64,000 bases of DNA from Maylandia zebra (GCF_041146795.1 NC_135172.1:11894137-11958136), one strand, 5' to 3'. Positions 32,031 through 43,479 are shown, counted from the first letter of the stretch. Notes: generated by a model from the sequence alone, not told the origin. Numbers and translations are program-made.

Positions 32031-32397
32031 CTGCAGTTGTTTCAGTTTTTCACTGGTGTTTCCTGTCAGCTGGTCAACCTCACATCCATATCAGCCAACC
32101 AAACGACAAGTTCCTCCCTTTGTGCTTCAAACCCCTCCCACTCTGAGACAAGGAGCTGAAAGAGAGAGAAAAGAGTCAATTATAAAGAAGAGAGAAAAGT
32201 GAAACCCTCCTCAGAAGGTCTGACTCGCATACCTGCAGTTGACCTGTGATGGACTCCTGTTTGGCGTTCACGTCATCCCTCGTTGTTGCCAACAGCCGAG
32301 TCTGCAGGGTGCCCTGGAAGAGCTGAGTTAATGTTCGACTCCTCCTGGTCAGGCTCTCCAGCTGGATGAGCCGAGGTTTCCCCTCTCACCGCTGCCT
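32031..32397 (-). pseudogene. Captured nesprin (SYNE)-like spectrin-repeat exons
   Basis: Exon 32397-32233 encodes PRLIQLESLTRRSRTLTQLF and ESITGQLQ before GTATGC. Exon 32155-32031, after a CTTTCAG acceptor, encodes LLVSEWEGFEAQREELVVWL and ADMDVRLT, then in a shifted frame QLTGNTSEKLKQLQ before GTGTGG. This is a helix-helix pattern of spectrin repeats most like those of nesprins, outer-nuclear-membrane actin linkers. The frame slip after DVRLT and a stop near the start of the first exon make it non-functional. An alternative spectrin-family source is possible. Confidence 0.6.
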
Positions 32398-34157
32398 CTG
32401 AACACAGAAACACAAATTGCATCTGAAGCAGGAGGTGCAGATTTTTTGTGCTATTCTTTTCTAAATCCAGGCTTGATCACGTGGAGGTATTTGGAAAACT
32501 TTTTTGGCCAGTGGACGACTGTTGTCTTGCAGAAAGTCAAATCAAACATATGCGATACACAATTAATTCACAAGAACACATTATAAAAAATAAGTCCAGT
32601 TCTTGCCTGATTTCAAGTGAAATCTGCATCAAAACAGGGTGACAGAAGTAAAACGAGTGCACAAAGCCTCACTTTGTACAAGCCTGCTATTAAAGTTCTC
32701 CTCTATGCAGACAACTTTCCTGTTTTCAAGGCACAACTTGGATCTGCTGTACGAATCTTATGGATACACACTAAATGAAACAATAGTGTGGATGACTCCA
32801 GATTCTGATCCCTCATCCTAATATGGTCCCAACATAGCAACAGCAATAATGCAAATGTTGAGGCTTCAAAATACAAAGTCCATAAACCAATGGCTGACGT
32901 GGGTTTTATCATAAGGGTGATAAATATACAGATTTCAGTCTGTCTTAGAGATTTGATGTTCATTTACCTGCAGATGCACTATACGTGCCTGCTCTATGGT
33001 TTTTCACAACATTTTGCACATCACTATTTAATACAGGAAGTAGGTGAACTAAAACAAGTCATCTTTCTTTGTGAGAGGACCATATTAATGAAACAAACCT
33101 CATCATAGGGAGCCCTAAAGATGCTCCTGCTGCTTCTCTTCCTCCTCATCCTAAGCTTCCTTCTCCTTCTCCTCGCCTTCCATCCAATTGTAATTCAATC
33201 TAATTGTGTTTCTCCCCCTCTTCTTCCTCATTTTGTTGAAGCTGTGAACACAATGTGAATCTGGATTAATTTGTGCAAACAAGACAAATCTACAGCTTTT
33301 TGGTCAGAGGTGCTCTTGTGATTTAAGCCGGGTAGAGTAGATTTATGTGTTGATGCTACCTGCTTCAGCTCTGGCTGCTGAGTGATATTTACACCCTGGC
33401 TGGATTACAAACTTTAACCATGTGCTGAACTTTGGCCCAGCGTTGATACCTGTTAGTATAACGACCTCTTCTTAGCTTGTATGTATGATGTATGATGGTG
33501 GATAAAAAATTACAATACAAAAAAATTAACTATATTACAAAAGAACATCTATCTTGGAAACATCAAATGACCGGAGCATAACTTGTCAACTAGTCCGAAA
33601 CTAAGTTATGCAGGAACAGTCAAAGACACCTTCTCATGTCACGTTTCTATTCATTTCTATATAATTTGATTAGACAATAAAGAGTTATCTAATCTAATTA
33701 TTCATTCAAAACACTTATGCATAGCTGTATTTTATACAGCTCATACAGAATTCAAAGTAGAGGTTCATGTGAGTATTTAATGTACGGCTCAGATCTACAG
33801 AATTTCAAGAGTTTCTAGAGCAGACACAGAGCTCACAACAGGCTTCAGGCACCATTTTAGTGACTTTAACAATATATTAAATTTTAATTTCGGTCTAGCT
33901 GACATTAGGTTATGTACGCAGCACGCAATTGAACCACATATTTTAGAAGCCAAAGGTTCAAATTAGCTGGGAGCAGCTTCACTTAATTATAACAGTGGTT
34001 TTGTTAGGAAAACAGTTTCTGTATACCGGATACTAAATTGCGCTGACGTGGCTAACGTATCTAGCTAATCGCTACTGTTAGCACAACATTAACAGCAAGC
34101 TACAATGACGAGTAACAAAAACAAAACAGTAATAAGGTTTCAATGAAAATGTTTTAC
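32398..34157. other. Interior of the TIR element, no gene recognised
   Basis: AT-rich sequence with an Arg/Lys/Glu-rich stretch around 33110-33250 on the minus strand, but no defensible exon. Confidence 0.4.
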
Positions 34158-34395
34158 CTTTTCCAACAGTCCCAGAATCCACAGCTTCAGAGTCCAGCAG
34201 GTACTGAAGACTGTTATCCGTTTCGCTGTCACCGTCCGTGAGTTTTTTTTTCCCGAAAGGTCAAGGCCCGCCGCTCGCACACTCTGTCTGCGCATGCGCA
34301 TCCCAACGACGGACCCCTCCGTCCGCTCCCGGGAGGTTATAGTATGACGTGTTCTGACGTCACTCTCTCTCTCCCTGTCATTTATTTGGCTCGAA
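34158..34395 (-). promoter_or_regulatory. Captured CpG-rich promoter and first exon
   Basis: The segment holds a perfect NRF1 palindrome TGCGCATGCGCA (34289-34300), a full CRE TGACGTCA (34355-34362) and a half CRE nearby. It has many CpGs in an otherwise AT-rich element. Downstream on the minus strand the GC-rich stretch runs into a splice-donor (GGAAAAG|GTAAAAC at 34158). This is what a housekeeping promoter with a 5' exon looks like. The gene it came from is unknown. Confidence 0.5.
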
Positions 34396-34899
34396 ACACA
34401 TATTAACAAATTGCTCAGTGATGAACAACTACTCAGATCATTTACCTAAGCAGTGCTTTGTCAAAACGAAGTGTGTGTTCATTACACTGACATTCTGTTC
34501 TGCAATTGTTATTTACTTGTATTTTATAATTTGACTTTACATACTGCTGAGTGGTTTGTAAAGTTTACAATAACTAGTATTATCATTATGCTATATTTTC
34601 AAAAATATATAATAATCTCACAAGTAATGCCTTGGAGTAGAAAATAGTAATGCTTTATTAAAATTTAAAACTAAAGTACAGTATTTGAATGTGTGTATTG
34701 TGTCTACTGTTTGCAAATATTTCTAACTTTTATTTGAATATTCAGCTTCCTACCATCTTCTCTTAAAGGGTAACTGCCAGGTATCCCGCCCTCCCCCTTC
34801 GCACACACATGCACACAAAGAAAACACACAGTATAATTCACAGCCTCATTATAGTGAATAAATATTTATGCCATTTACACCATCAAACTTAGATTGCTA

Positions 34900-35049
34900 A
34901 GGATGAAGAACCTTTTGTTCTTTAAAGAACCATTTGTAATAGCTGAAGAACCATCCACAAAATAAAAAGGTTCTTTGACGTATGATGGTTCTTTAAAGAA
35001 CCATGAAGACATCTGAAGAACCATTTAAGAACCATAATTTTTCTGAGTG
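34900..35049. repeat. Right terminal/subterminal palindromic repeats
   Basis: GGTTCTTTAAAGAACCAT units facing the left set and ending in ATTTTTCTGAGTG. Confidence 0.8.
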
Positions 35050-35117
35050 TAGAAGCAGCGCAGTATGAAAGAGATGTTTCACAGAACATTTACCAGAGAC
35101 AGACGCTGACTAATATG

Positions 35118-35942
35118 CTACAGTTCATCTTTATTCTTTTCTAGTTGTGTTAGTGTTGCCATAACTCTGCGTAGGTTCTCTTCATTGTGATTGATTTCTG
35201 CAGCTGTTGTCTCAAAGTACTTATTCATGTACTCCTTGCCGGCTCCCACGAAAGTCTGTAGGTCATCCATTAAATCCAGCACTGGTGTAAGCAGTGATGT
35301 AAAACGTTTCACTGACTTCAAAAGTTCGTACAAAGGATCCATGAGACGTTTAACATCATCAAGGACAGCAGGAACATAGGCTTTGTCTAAATTATTTTCA
35401 GCCTGGAGGACAAAAATAAACCAAATTAATGTAACAAAATATACAAAAGTATGTAGTGTAAAGAGTGCAAACAGACTTTTGTATGATGGGAAATTGTTTT
35501 TTTGTTTTAGTTGTCATAGCAAAGCATGTTTTTCTGTTTGGAGTCTGTCAACATCCATGTCATTGACAGACTCACCTTCCTTCTTGCTGTTTCCTTTTGT
35601 AATTTTTCAACGTTTCCTTTCAGCTCCTCCTGCAAAACCAGAAAGAACGTCAACAAACATGCGTGCGAAACATGTAACTGGGACAAAATGAGCATTTTAC
35701 AAGTAAGGAGAAAAGCTTAACCAGTGATCGGACGGTCATGATTTAATGGTAAAGGTGGTTAATTAAAAGTTACATTCTTTATTAAAACAACAACAACAAA
35801 AAGAAAGTTAACAGTCAGTTTACCAGTTCGCCCTTGTTTATCAGTGAACTTGAAAGATGGAGCAGACACAGCAAAATCCTAACTAAGCCTTCGGTAGTTG
35901 TGACACCACTCATGGTCAACTGTGCCGCTGCCATCAAAGTTT
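35118..35942 (-). CDS. Unrecognised three-exon gene (3' part), helical protein ending KDEL
   Basis: Exons 35942-35824, 35629-35576 and 35402-35118 have consensus GT/AG borders, and the last two junctions are phase 0. Together they encode about 150 residues: MAAAQLTMSGVTTTEG, a hydrophobic VRILLCLLHLSSSLI stretch, a charged EELKGNVEKLQKETARRK helix, then LLTPVLDLMDDLQTFVGAGK and a final helix ending NKDEL followed by stop. KDEL at the very C-terminus would be an ER-retrieval signal if the protein enters the ER, but no clear signal peptide is seen and upstream exons may be missing. I do not recognise the family. It has no stops and good splice sites, so it may be a real lineage-specific gene. 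Confidence 0.55.
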
Positions 35943-36699
35943 CTGAAACACATGAGAAAGTATCAATAAGGATTTAAGGAAATAAAGATTTGTAAAGAAA
36001 TGTACAAAGAGAACTTTCTAAGTTTAAGAGATGTTGCATGAAAATCTGCCTGCAATATGTTTTGAGTCAAAGCACCTCTTTCATTTGAATTCCAAAAAGT
36101 CACGTTCTGCTTACATGAAAATATCAGCTTCTTTTACATGAACTACTGTGACCTTGAAAGACCTTCCACAGTGAACAAAACGAAACAGAGACTATATTCA
36201 GAATATGCATGTGCGTGCATGGATTTATACTAGCTGTCTGTGTATCCTAAATGCACAGACACTGTGGGTACATCAGGGAGTGCATCTGAGATCAGATATA
36301 AGATAAGATAAGAATAACTCGTTATTGTCATTGCACATTCATATTTGGTACAATAGTACAATGGAATTGGAAACTGTCCCACATCGGCACTAAACACAAC
36401 TAAACACAACACAACATGTAGTGGATTTTTAAAAAGTGAAAATAAAAAAAGGATGAATTAATAAATGACACAATGAATGTTTATTGCACATAAAACTAAA
36501 ACCTCTGGAAAAGGCTGCTGCTGCTGCCATCGCTTGTAAAAGTGGACCAAGTGCTCAGCTTGAGAAAAAGTTGAGAAAACAGAGAAATTTGGAACAATAG
36601 ATTTTTAAAAATGCTGCAAATGCTTTATATACAAAGTGACTCAACCCACAGGGAACACAGTCAGATGTGAGTCGCCCTTTCACTTTTGTTTTCAACAAA
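35943..36699. other. Spacer with LINE-tail-like sequence
   Basis: ATAAGATAAGATAAG at 36297-36312 followed by a TTATTGTCATTGCACATTC block resembles the 3' end of a fish LINE on the minus strand. No gene is seen. Confidence 0.4.
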
Positions 36700-36810
36700 G
36701 TGTTTCTGTCCAGGGTGTACCCCGCCTCTCACCCTATGATAGCTGGGATAGGCTCCAGCGCCCCCGCGACTCTGAACAGGATAAGCTGAAGCGAATGGAT
36801 GGATGGATGG
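36700..36810 (+). mobile_element. LINE-derived 3' end with ATGG tail
   Basis: The GGGTGTACCCCGCCTCTCACC, AGCTGGGATAGGCTCCAGC and GATGGATGGATGG sequence is the widespread fish retroposon 3' end. Confidence 0.65.
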
Positions 36811-37425
36811 TGTCATGGCTACTGAACGGACCCAAGCGCAGACAGTTCTTTCAACGAAACAAAAAGGGGATTTATTTACAATAGGGATCACCTTAGCGCA
36901 AAATATATGTACAGTGAGTTGGGAGGGGGTCCAGGGCTCCAGGGAGAGAAGGGGGGGGGGGAATCCACACACACGCTTCCTCTTCCACTCAGTCACCGCC
37001 ACCGTTCCTCCGCACACACGCACTCCTCTTCAGCCGCACTCGCTCCAACACTCCACACACTGCCCCACTTGGACAGGTCCGGTAATTCGGTCCAGAATCT
37101 ACAGACAGAAGGTCAAGGTTAGTTCCACAACATAAAACACGTGTAAGCGATCCTTCTTTGAATATGCCGCGAGCACGAACTCAGGTGGTTCGACGTTCCA
37201 GCGGTGAGCTGCTCTGTGCCACTGCCTTAAATAGCAGCTGGGGAAATCAGCCGGATCAGCCGCAGGTGGACACCATCCACAGGGGTGCGTGGGCCAAGAG
37301 TGAGAGCCCGTAATGAGCTCCACCCAGGCAGAGAGGAGGAGGAGAGACAAAAAAAAAACCAAAACTAACAACAACAAAACCTGTAGCGAGCGTGGGCCAA
37401 CCAGAGAGACACGGGGACCGTGACA
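36811..37425 (-). mobile_element. Probable solo LTR
   Basis: On the minus strand it starts TGTCACGG and ends CATGACA (TG...CA), and is flanked by GATGG on both sides (36806-36810, 37426-37430). It contains a TATTTAAG box (about 37230) and, after it, AATAAA (about 36870), the order expected in an LTR. No internal retroviral sequence adjoins. Because the left flank is an ATGG microsatellite, the 5-bp duplication is weaker evidence. Confidence 0.5.
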
Positions 37426-37591
37426 GATGGTTTCTGTTTGTCTAGTCTGCTTTATAGGAATAGAAGCCCATCAGCTATTGTTATGACATACCATGACAAA
37501 ACACGCTTTTCTTTCAGTTTGACACTTCATAAAACGTGTCATAAGTGGATTGTGAATTATGTTATATATTTTTATTAGTGTTTAAGAAGTG

Positions 37592-38512
37592 TCCTGATTT
37601 CGTATTTGAGGTAAGAGACAAACGACTGGAGGTCCATTGTGCGTCAAAACAATGATTTTATTAAAGCACACACGTGTGTGGGAAAGATGAGCTCTGCAAA
37701 ACATCAGCCTCGATCTCCCCAGAACAGTAAACGAGCAGTCATATATATAACATAGTCGATGACAAGCATCATGCGTCAAAGCAGATAAGAAACATGCATC
37801 AGTTCCAGTAATTCCGACCTTGGACATATTCTAAAAAAGAACAGTTCCTTCCTCTGTTCCTCCGCCACCGCCAGATGCTTCCTGTTATTTCACTTACTGC
37901 ACTTCACTTATTTGTGGAACTAAACTGTCACGTATGCAGGTAAAACAACTTTGCAGTTTCGAGCAAAACAAGTCTATATACTGTGTATGTGTGTTCAGGC
38001 AGACTATGTGTCTTGACCTCAGTGCATGACCTCACTCGACAAACAAAGACATCTTAGAAGTATACTTCCTGACTCCGTTCGAGTCATCTGTTACTAGGCA
38101 AACTCCAATGCAGCAGGCTGCTGAACACACACAGGCCTCTATTCTGTTTACAGGTTATATGTAGTGTATTGTATTGTAAGCATGTATGCAATTCTTTCAT
38201 GGCTCCAGGTCACCTTAACTTCCTATTGATCGGCCAGACGTCGCGCTGACCGAAGCTTCAGACCATTAATTAACTTGACCGAGCTTCAACTCTTTAATTA
38301 GCACAAAATGCAATATGGATAACATGGTTACAGTTGCACCTGCAATGAAAGATTATTATGTAATTATGCTCACACCTGAAATACAAACTTTAATGTAACA
38401 TCAACAGTTTCAATAAATGCTCTAATGAAATGATAATGATAAATGATACGTAATGCAACAGTAATGATAATGTTATGAATAGTAACAGTAAAATAATATT
38501 CTAATCTCTACA
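37592..38512 (-). mobile_element. Probable LTR with adjoining polypurine tract
   Basis: Minus strand: a GCCAAAGAGGAGGAG purine tract (38527-38513) precedes TGTAGAGATTAG. The segment contains TTATATATATGAC (about 37745), then AATAAA (about 37652), and ends GGACA at 37592. These match a 3' LTR. The internal part upstream (above 38527) is not recognised. Confidence 0.45.
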
Positions 38513-38527
38513 CTCCTCCTCTTTGGC

Positions 38528-38964
38528 AGAAGAGGTTTGTTTTCTTTTGGTACAGTATGACTCTCAACTTGCTATACTAGTTACATACTTGTAATTCTTT
38601 CAGTTTAAGGGAAGAAAGAAAATAATATATACTAGGCTTTTATAAAGCATGTCTGCTATATTCAAATGATAGAAGATTCTTTTAAAAAGTACACACAGAG
38701 CAGTTAGTATGATATGATTTATTTTAACTTTATTTATTTAGGGCCAGCCCTCATTGTTGTTGTTGAGAATTCAAGTTAAATAGAATATGTCCTTATAGTA
38801 TGTCCAATAAATCTCTACTGAATTAATCCTAGAATAAAATCTAGAATCAAGCACACAAACAGATGATTCTCTGAGCGTTCAAGACAATCTTTCACACATT
38901 CTTCTTCATCTAGTTGCTCTGATGTGAGACTTTGTGAAAAAAAGACTTGCTGGACTGTTTGTGT
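38528..38964. other. Spacer, AT-rich
   Basis: Nothing recognised; may be remnant internal sequence of the LTR element. Confidence 0.35.
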
Positions 38965-39036
38965 GGCTCGTTGGTCTAGGGGTATGATTCTCACTTTGGG
39001 TGTGAGAGGTCCCGGGTTCAAATCCTGGACGAGCCC
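38965..39036 (+). tRNA. tRNA-Pro (anticodon TGG)
   Basis: 72 nt with a paired 7-bp acceptor (GGCTCGT/ACGAGCC), a D-arm with A/B-box bases (GGTCTAGGGGTATGATT), anticodon loop TTTGGGT, and T-loop TTCAAAT. The anticodon stem is CTCAC/GTGAG; the usual vertebrate gene has CTCGC/GCGAG, so two changes compensate each other. One T-stem pair is a G-T wobble. CCA is not encoded, as usual in eukaryotes. It could be functional or a well-kept retro/duplicate copy. Confidence 0.85.
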
Positions 39037-40014
39037 ACGTGTTGTCTATAGAGCCTCTCAGCTGCCACATGCTGTTTAGGCTCCATTTGAAAGAATCTCT
39101 GCAGCTGCACACATGTTCCCATAGTCCCTCATACAGGGACAGCTAACAGATCTGATATGAAGGATGTTGTTGGCCTTGTTCTTATTGTTTACCATTTAAA
39201 TTCTCCAAAAAGTTTTTCTAAGGTAATTATTTGTTATTCAAGATAACACAGAGTTTTATTTTAGATTAAATAAGAGAATTCAATTCAAACTTGTACACAG
39301 AACTACTACAATACACAGTTATGTATCATATATTATAAATGTGTAACTCTCTCACACGACTTTAACAATATGCATGTGGAAGAACGCACATCAGTTTTAC
39401 TGATACACAAAAGGGCCAAAAATAAACATCAGTAAACATTAGTACTTCAGTACCACGAAGGAATCTCTTTCAGTGCATTATGCACACATGTAACTTATGT
39501 ACCAAGTGAAATAAAATATTACAGATGAAAATTATGTGATGATTTTAACTGCAAAATTCAGATTTTAGGGTCAAAATGTGACTTAATTTGTGGTGTAAGG
39601 TTTCTGGTTATGAAGCTTGACGCTGTCATGCTCATCTGTATGACTATATGCTCATGCCACTGTGTTGATTGCAGGTGGGTGCATGCTCCATGTTGCAGGG
39701 TTTTTCTTCAGGTACTCTTTTTTTGTCCGCCATGATCTAAACACATGCACCTCATTGGAAGCTCTAAATAACCCACCTAAATTGGTTCTTAATTTAAAAT
39801 TAAAAGTGATCATCTGAAAATTAGACGAAAGCTTATTTGTGACAATCTAAGAAACATGTAATTGAAGCTGCTCCTCTTTGCTGTGGGCAGGTTTGAGAGC
39901 AGCCACCTGGGCTTCGCTGGAGGGCAGCAGGAGCAGCCTCAGCACCTCACTCCTCCTCCGCCTGCAAGCACACCTCTGCTGTGACCTGGAAAATGCCTAA
40001 GGAAGCTTTTCCCT
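39037..40014. other. Spacer between tRNA-Pro and its remnant
   Basis: AT-rich, no gene recognised. Confidence 0.4.
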
Positions 40015-40015
40015 T

Positions 40016-40062
40016 TTCACTTTGGGTGTAAGCGGTCCTGGGTTCAAATCCCTGATGAGCCT
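40016..40062 (+). pseudogene. 3' half of a tRNA-Pro-like sequence
   Basis: CACTTTGGGTGTAAGCGGTC, then TGGGTTCAAATCC and GATGAGCC match the anticodon-to-acceptor half of the gene at 38965. The 5' half is missing, so this is a fragment. Confidence 0.7.
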
Positions 40063-40229
40063 GTTTGGTTTTTGGGGCTTTGCTGTTGAACTGTTCATGC
40101 AAGTCCTGGGAAACTGTAATTTGCTATTTTCAGATGTCATAAAAACTCCCTCAAAAGCCTTCAGCTGATCCAAAATGCTGGAGCGAGAGTACTGGCAGGG
40201 CCTAGAAAGAGAGAGCATAACGTTCAAGA

Positions 40230-41105
40230 CTGAAGATTTTTTATTTGTCACATGCATAGTCATTAAATTACAAAACAAACAGTGAAATGTCTCCTGAACT
40301 GCTCCTTTGACTGTACAAAAAAAGACATTATATACAATAAGTAAATAGATTTTAAAAGTCTGGAAATTTTAAATCAAAAATCTGAAAATGTACTTTGTGC
40401 AAATGGAGTGTTAAAGTGTCTTGTGCCATATTAGCACAGCAACGTATTGACAGAGCTGTGCAAGTAAACAAGTGAGCAGAGTAATATAAACAGAGTAATT
40501 CAACTGAGTGACCAGAGAAGTGTAAACAGTAATGCGACCAGGGTAGTGTGAACAGATTGATATAAGGTCCTGTTTCAGTCACTTATTGATGCTATGAGGG
40601 GAGTGGGGGCGTGTTCTGGTTTAGGACTCGTACGGCCTGAGGAGAGAAGCTCCTCCTCGAGTGTCTGTTTTGGCCCCGATGGTGTGGAACCTTCTGCCTG
40701 ATTGCAGAAGTCGAAACATTTTGTTACTGGGATGGGACCAGTCCTTTAATATCTGAGATGCTCTGGACCAACATCTCCTGGTGTAAATGTCCTGTAGGGA
40801 AGTTATATTTGTGGATCATACTGTATTTGCATTTGTAACGCAGCAGCGTTCTGACGCACGGATCACTCTGCTTCTCAATCCTGGACACAGTTATTCCCAC
40901 ACCAGGAAGTGATGTTCTGTGTGAGGATGCTCTCCACAGCGCCTGAATAGAAAGTTCTGAGGACCACTGGAAAAACCTGCTAACTTCCTGAGTTGTCGGA
41001 GACGGTACAGGCGCTTGCCTAGCCTTTTTGGACTGGACGTGAATGTGAGCAGACCATTTCAGGAATGAGGAGATGTGAACACCGAGAAAGACAATGAAGC
41101 AGAAA
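40230..41105 (-). mobile_element. Decayed Rex1-like LINE
   Basis: On the minus strand, scattered frames give the RT C-terminal pattern (FLKWSAHIHVQSKKARQ, IRASE-type blocks, SHPSNKMFRLL) with stops and shifts. The 3' end lies near 40230 with a TTATTTGTCACATG-type tail. Confidence 0.65.
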
Positions 41106-41106
41106 C

Positions 41107-41190
41107 TGCTAAGAGTGGGATTCAAACCCACACCTCCAGGGGAGAGTGAGCACTAAACACAGCACCTTAGACCACTCAGCCATCCTGAAA
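41107..41190 (-). pseudogene. Degenerate tRNA-Leu-like sequence
   Basis: The minus strand shows GGATGGCTGAGTGGTCTAAG, a long variable arm and TGGGTTTGAATCCCAC, as in tRNA-Leu, with TTTAGTG in the anticodon loop position. Acceptor and anticodon stems no longer pair. Confidence 0.6.
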
Positions 41191-41485
41191 CAGATCGAGC
41201 TGAACTGATTTTCTGATAAATCCAGAATCCAGTTTAAAATCCTTCCCTTCACATAAAAAGTCTTGAATGAACCTTTGGTCTAACTGCTCTTCACACCTGA
41301 CTGGTAACAAGATGGCGCTGCTGTGTGTGGTTGCTCATCTGTCACTCAGAAGTTTGTTTCTATTATTTCTGACCTGTGTCATTCACCAAACAAAGTCTCT
41401 GCTGAGGTATAATCGCCAGACATGATGATCACCTTTTATTGAAAAGGTCGGCACCACCAGGCCTCTTATCACAGCTCCTGACTCT

Positions 41486-41561
41486 GACCCTCAGCCTGCT
41501 CCCCCAGCATGCAACTGCGATCCTCTATGCTGTTGCATGCTGGGGGAGCAGGCTGAGGGTC
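41486..41561. repeat. 30-bp perfect inverted repeat at a LINE 5' junction
   Basis: Arms 41486-41515 and 41532-41561 are exact inverses with a 16-nt loop. The right arm is the start of the LINE piece that follows, so the left arm is an inverted copy of it. Confidence 0.9.
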
Positions 41562-42037
41562 GCAGATGCCAACAGACTCAATAAACTAATCCGTAAGGCC
41601 AGCAATGTTGTGGGGATGGAGCTGGACTCCCTCAAGGTGGTGTCGGAGAGGCGGATGCTGTCCAAGATAAAGACAATGTTGGATAACACCTCCCACCCAC
41701 TCCATGACATGTTGGTCAGTCACAGGAGCTCGTTCAGTGAGAGACTGAGATTACCGAAAAGCACCACTGAACGACACAGGAAATCATTCCTGCCTGTGGC
41801 CATCTCCCTGTACAACGCATCCACTTAACACACTGTTTGCTGCTACAACTACACATGTTTCTTTTCCAAATATTTATTTATGAGTGACTTATGTATGTAT
41901 GTATGTATATATATGTATATATTGTACTATTCTTAGTTAGTGTATTGTCTGTCTTGTCTTAATGTTGGTTTAAAATGGAGCACTGTAACAAAAAATAATT
42001 TCCCCCAGGGATCAATAAAGTATTCTGATTCTGATTC
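41532..42037 (+). mobile_element. 5'-truncated Rex1-like LINE end
   Basis: The frame to 41828 encodes YAVACWGS, NKLIRKASNVVGMELDSL and RKSFLPVAISLYN. It is followed by a 3' UTR and CCCCCAGGGATCAATAAAGTA with a (TCTGAT)n tail. Same family type as the LINE nested in the L1 endonuclease. Confidence 0.85.
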
Positions 42038-42039
42038 TG

Positions 42040-43390
42040 TCTCTGTGTTCTTGATTAAGGAATACACCTGTTTATTCGGGGATGTGCCAACTTGCACTAC
42101 GGTGCTAGAGCATGATATTGATGTCCAGGGAGCTAAACCTATTAAGCAGCATCCTTATCGAGCCAGCCCCCATAAGCGCTTGCTCATGAAACAGGAGGCT
42201 GACTATCTGCTGCAACATGGCTTAGCGAAGCCCAGTCAAAGCCCCTGGAGCTCGCCTTGTATAGTGGAATCTAAGCCAGATGGCTCGCCCCGTTTTATTA
42301 CAGACTTCCGGAAGGTGAACTCTGTGACTGTGGCTGACTCACATCCTCTCCCAAGAGTTGAGGATTGTGTGGACAGTATTGGACTGCTCAGTATGTCACT
42401 AAATTAGATCTTCTTAATGGTTACTGGCAGGTCCCTTTAACTGAACGTGCCTCTAACATCTCTGCCTTTGTTACACCTGATGATTTTCTACAATACGCAG
42501 TCATGGCTTTCAGCATGTGTAACGCTCCTGCCACCTTCCAGAGGCTGGTAAATAAAGTCCTCCGTGGCCTGTCCAACTGCAGTGCCTACGTAGATGATCT
42601 AGTAATTTATACTGAAACATGGCAAGATCATTTGGAAACGTTACAGCAGGTATTTCACCGTTTGGCTCAAGCTACTCTAACTCTCAACTTAGCTAAGTGT
42701 GAGTTTGCCAAAGCTATAGTGATGTACTTAGGCAGGGAGGTGGGACGTGGACAGGTCCGGCCCATAGATGCCAAAGTGGCAGTGATTAAAGAGTTTCCCA
42801 CACCTACCACCAGGCGTGAGTTGCGTAGGTTTCTAGGGATGGTGGGCTACTACAGAAACCTTTGTAAAAATTTCTCCTCAGTAGTCAAGCCATTGACTGA
42901 CCTACTCAGCCCAAAAGTTGAGTTTATATGGTCAAGTGAGTGTCAAGATGCTTTTGAGAGTGCGAAAGTCCTCCTCTGCCACACTCCTGTGTTAGCTGCA
43001 CCTGATTTGACACGACCATTCAAACTGGAGGTTGATGCCAGTGCTGTCGGGGCTGGGGCAGTGCTGTTGCAAGAAGACTTGCAGGGTTTGAACCACCCCG
43101 TTTGTTACTTTTCCCGCAAGTTCAATAAAAATCAGTTAAACTACTCCACCATTGAAAAGGAGACCCTGACTTTGTTGTTGGCTCTTCAGCACTTTCACGT
43201 ATACCTGGGGTCCAGCATGTTACCTCTTGTTGTGTACACCGACCACAACCCACTTGTGTTCCTTACTCGCATGTTTAATCATAACCAGCGCCTTATGCGC
43301 TGGGCTCTGTTGTTGCAGGAATACAACTTAAGTATTCACCATAAGAAGGGGTCTGAAAATGTTTTAGCTGATGGTCTGTCCCGCTTGTAA
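42040..43390 (+). pseudogene. Ty3/Gypsy pol fragment: reverse transcriptase and RNase H
   Basis: The frame starts in the RT fingers (PYRASPHKRLLMKQEADYLL, WSSPCIVESKPDGSPRFITD), slips by one base near 42381-42383, and continues: KLDLLNGYWQVPL, FSMCNAPATFQRL, catalytic SAYVDDLVIY, RRFLGMVGYYRNLCKNF and RNase H (EVDASAVGAGAVLLQ, STIEKETL, VYTDHNPLVFL) to ADGLSRL and stop at 43390. RNase H is followed after only 80 bp by a polypurine tract and LTR, with no integrase between. In Gmr1-type fish elements integrase lies before RT, which would fit. The 5' part is missing (the LINE abuts at 42037). Confidence 0.9.
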
Positions 43391-43479
43391 ACATGTTTTG
43401 CTGTGTTTGTTCTTTGTTTTTGTTCACACTCTTTAATGTCTGCTTCTGCCCAACATAGGTGGTACTTTAAGGGGAGGGG

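Larger units (their letters stand above)
31157..35049. mobile_element. 3.9-kb terminal-inverted-repeat element carrying gene fragments
   Basis: The ends are exact inverses: CACTCAGAAAAAT at 31157 and ATTTTTCTGAGTG ending at 35049, with TA on each outer side. Inside both ends lie many copies of the palindrome GGTTCTTTAAAGAACC and variants (31185-31480; 34905-35035). No inner copy of the terminal motif was found, so this reads as one element rather than two short ones. No transposase was recognised. The interior holds spectrin-repeat exons (32031-32397, minus) and a CpG-rich promoter-like segment (34158-34395, minus), so it looks like a Pack-type element. Superfamily unknown. Confidence 0.65.

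Noticed and set aside
36811..37425. Reading this segment as a non-autonomous DNA transposon
   Set aside because: TG...CA ends, 5-bp duplication, and the TATA-then-AATAAA order fit a solo LTR better, though not decisively.
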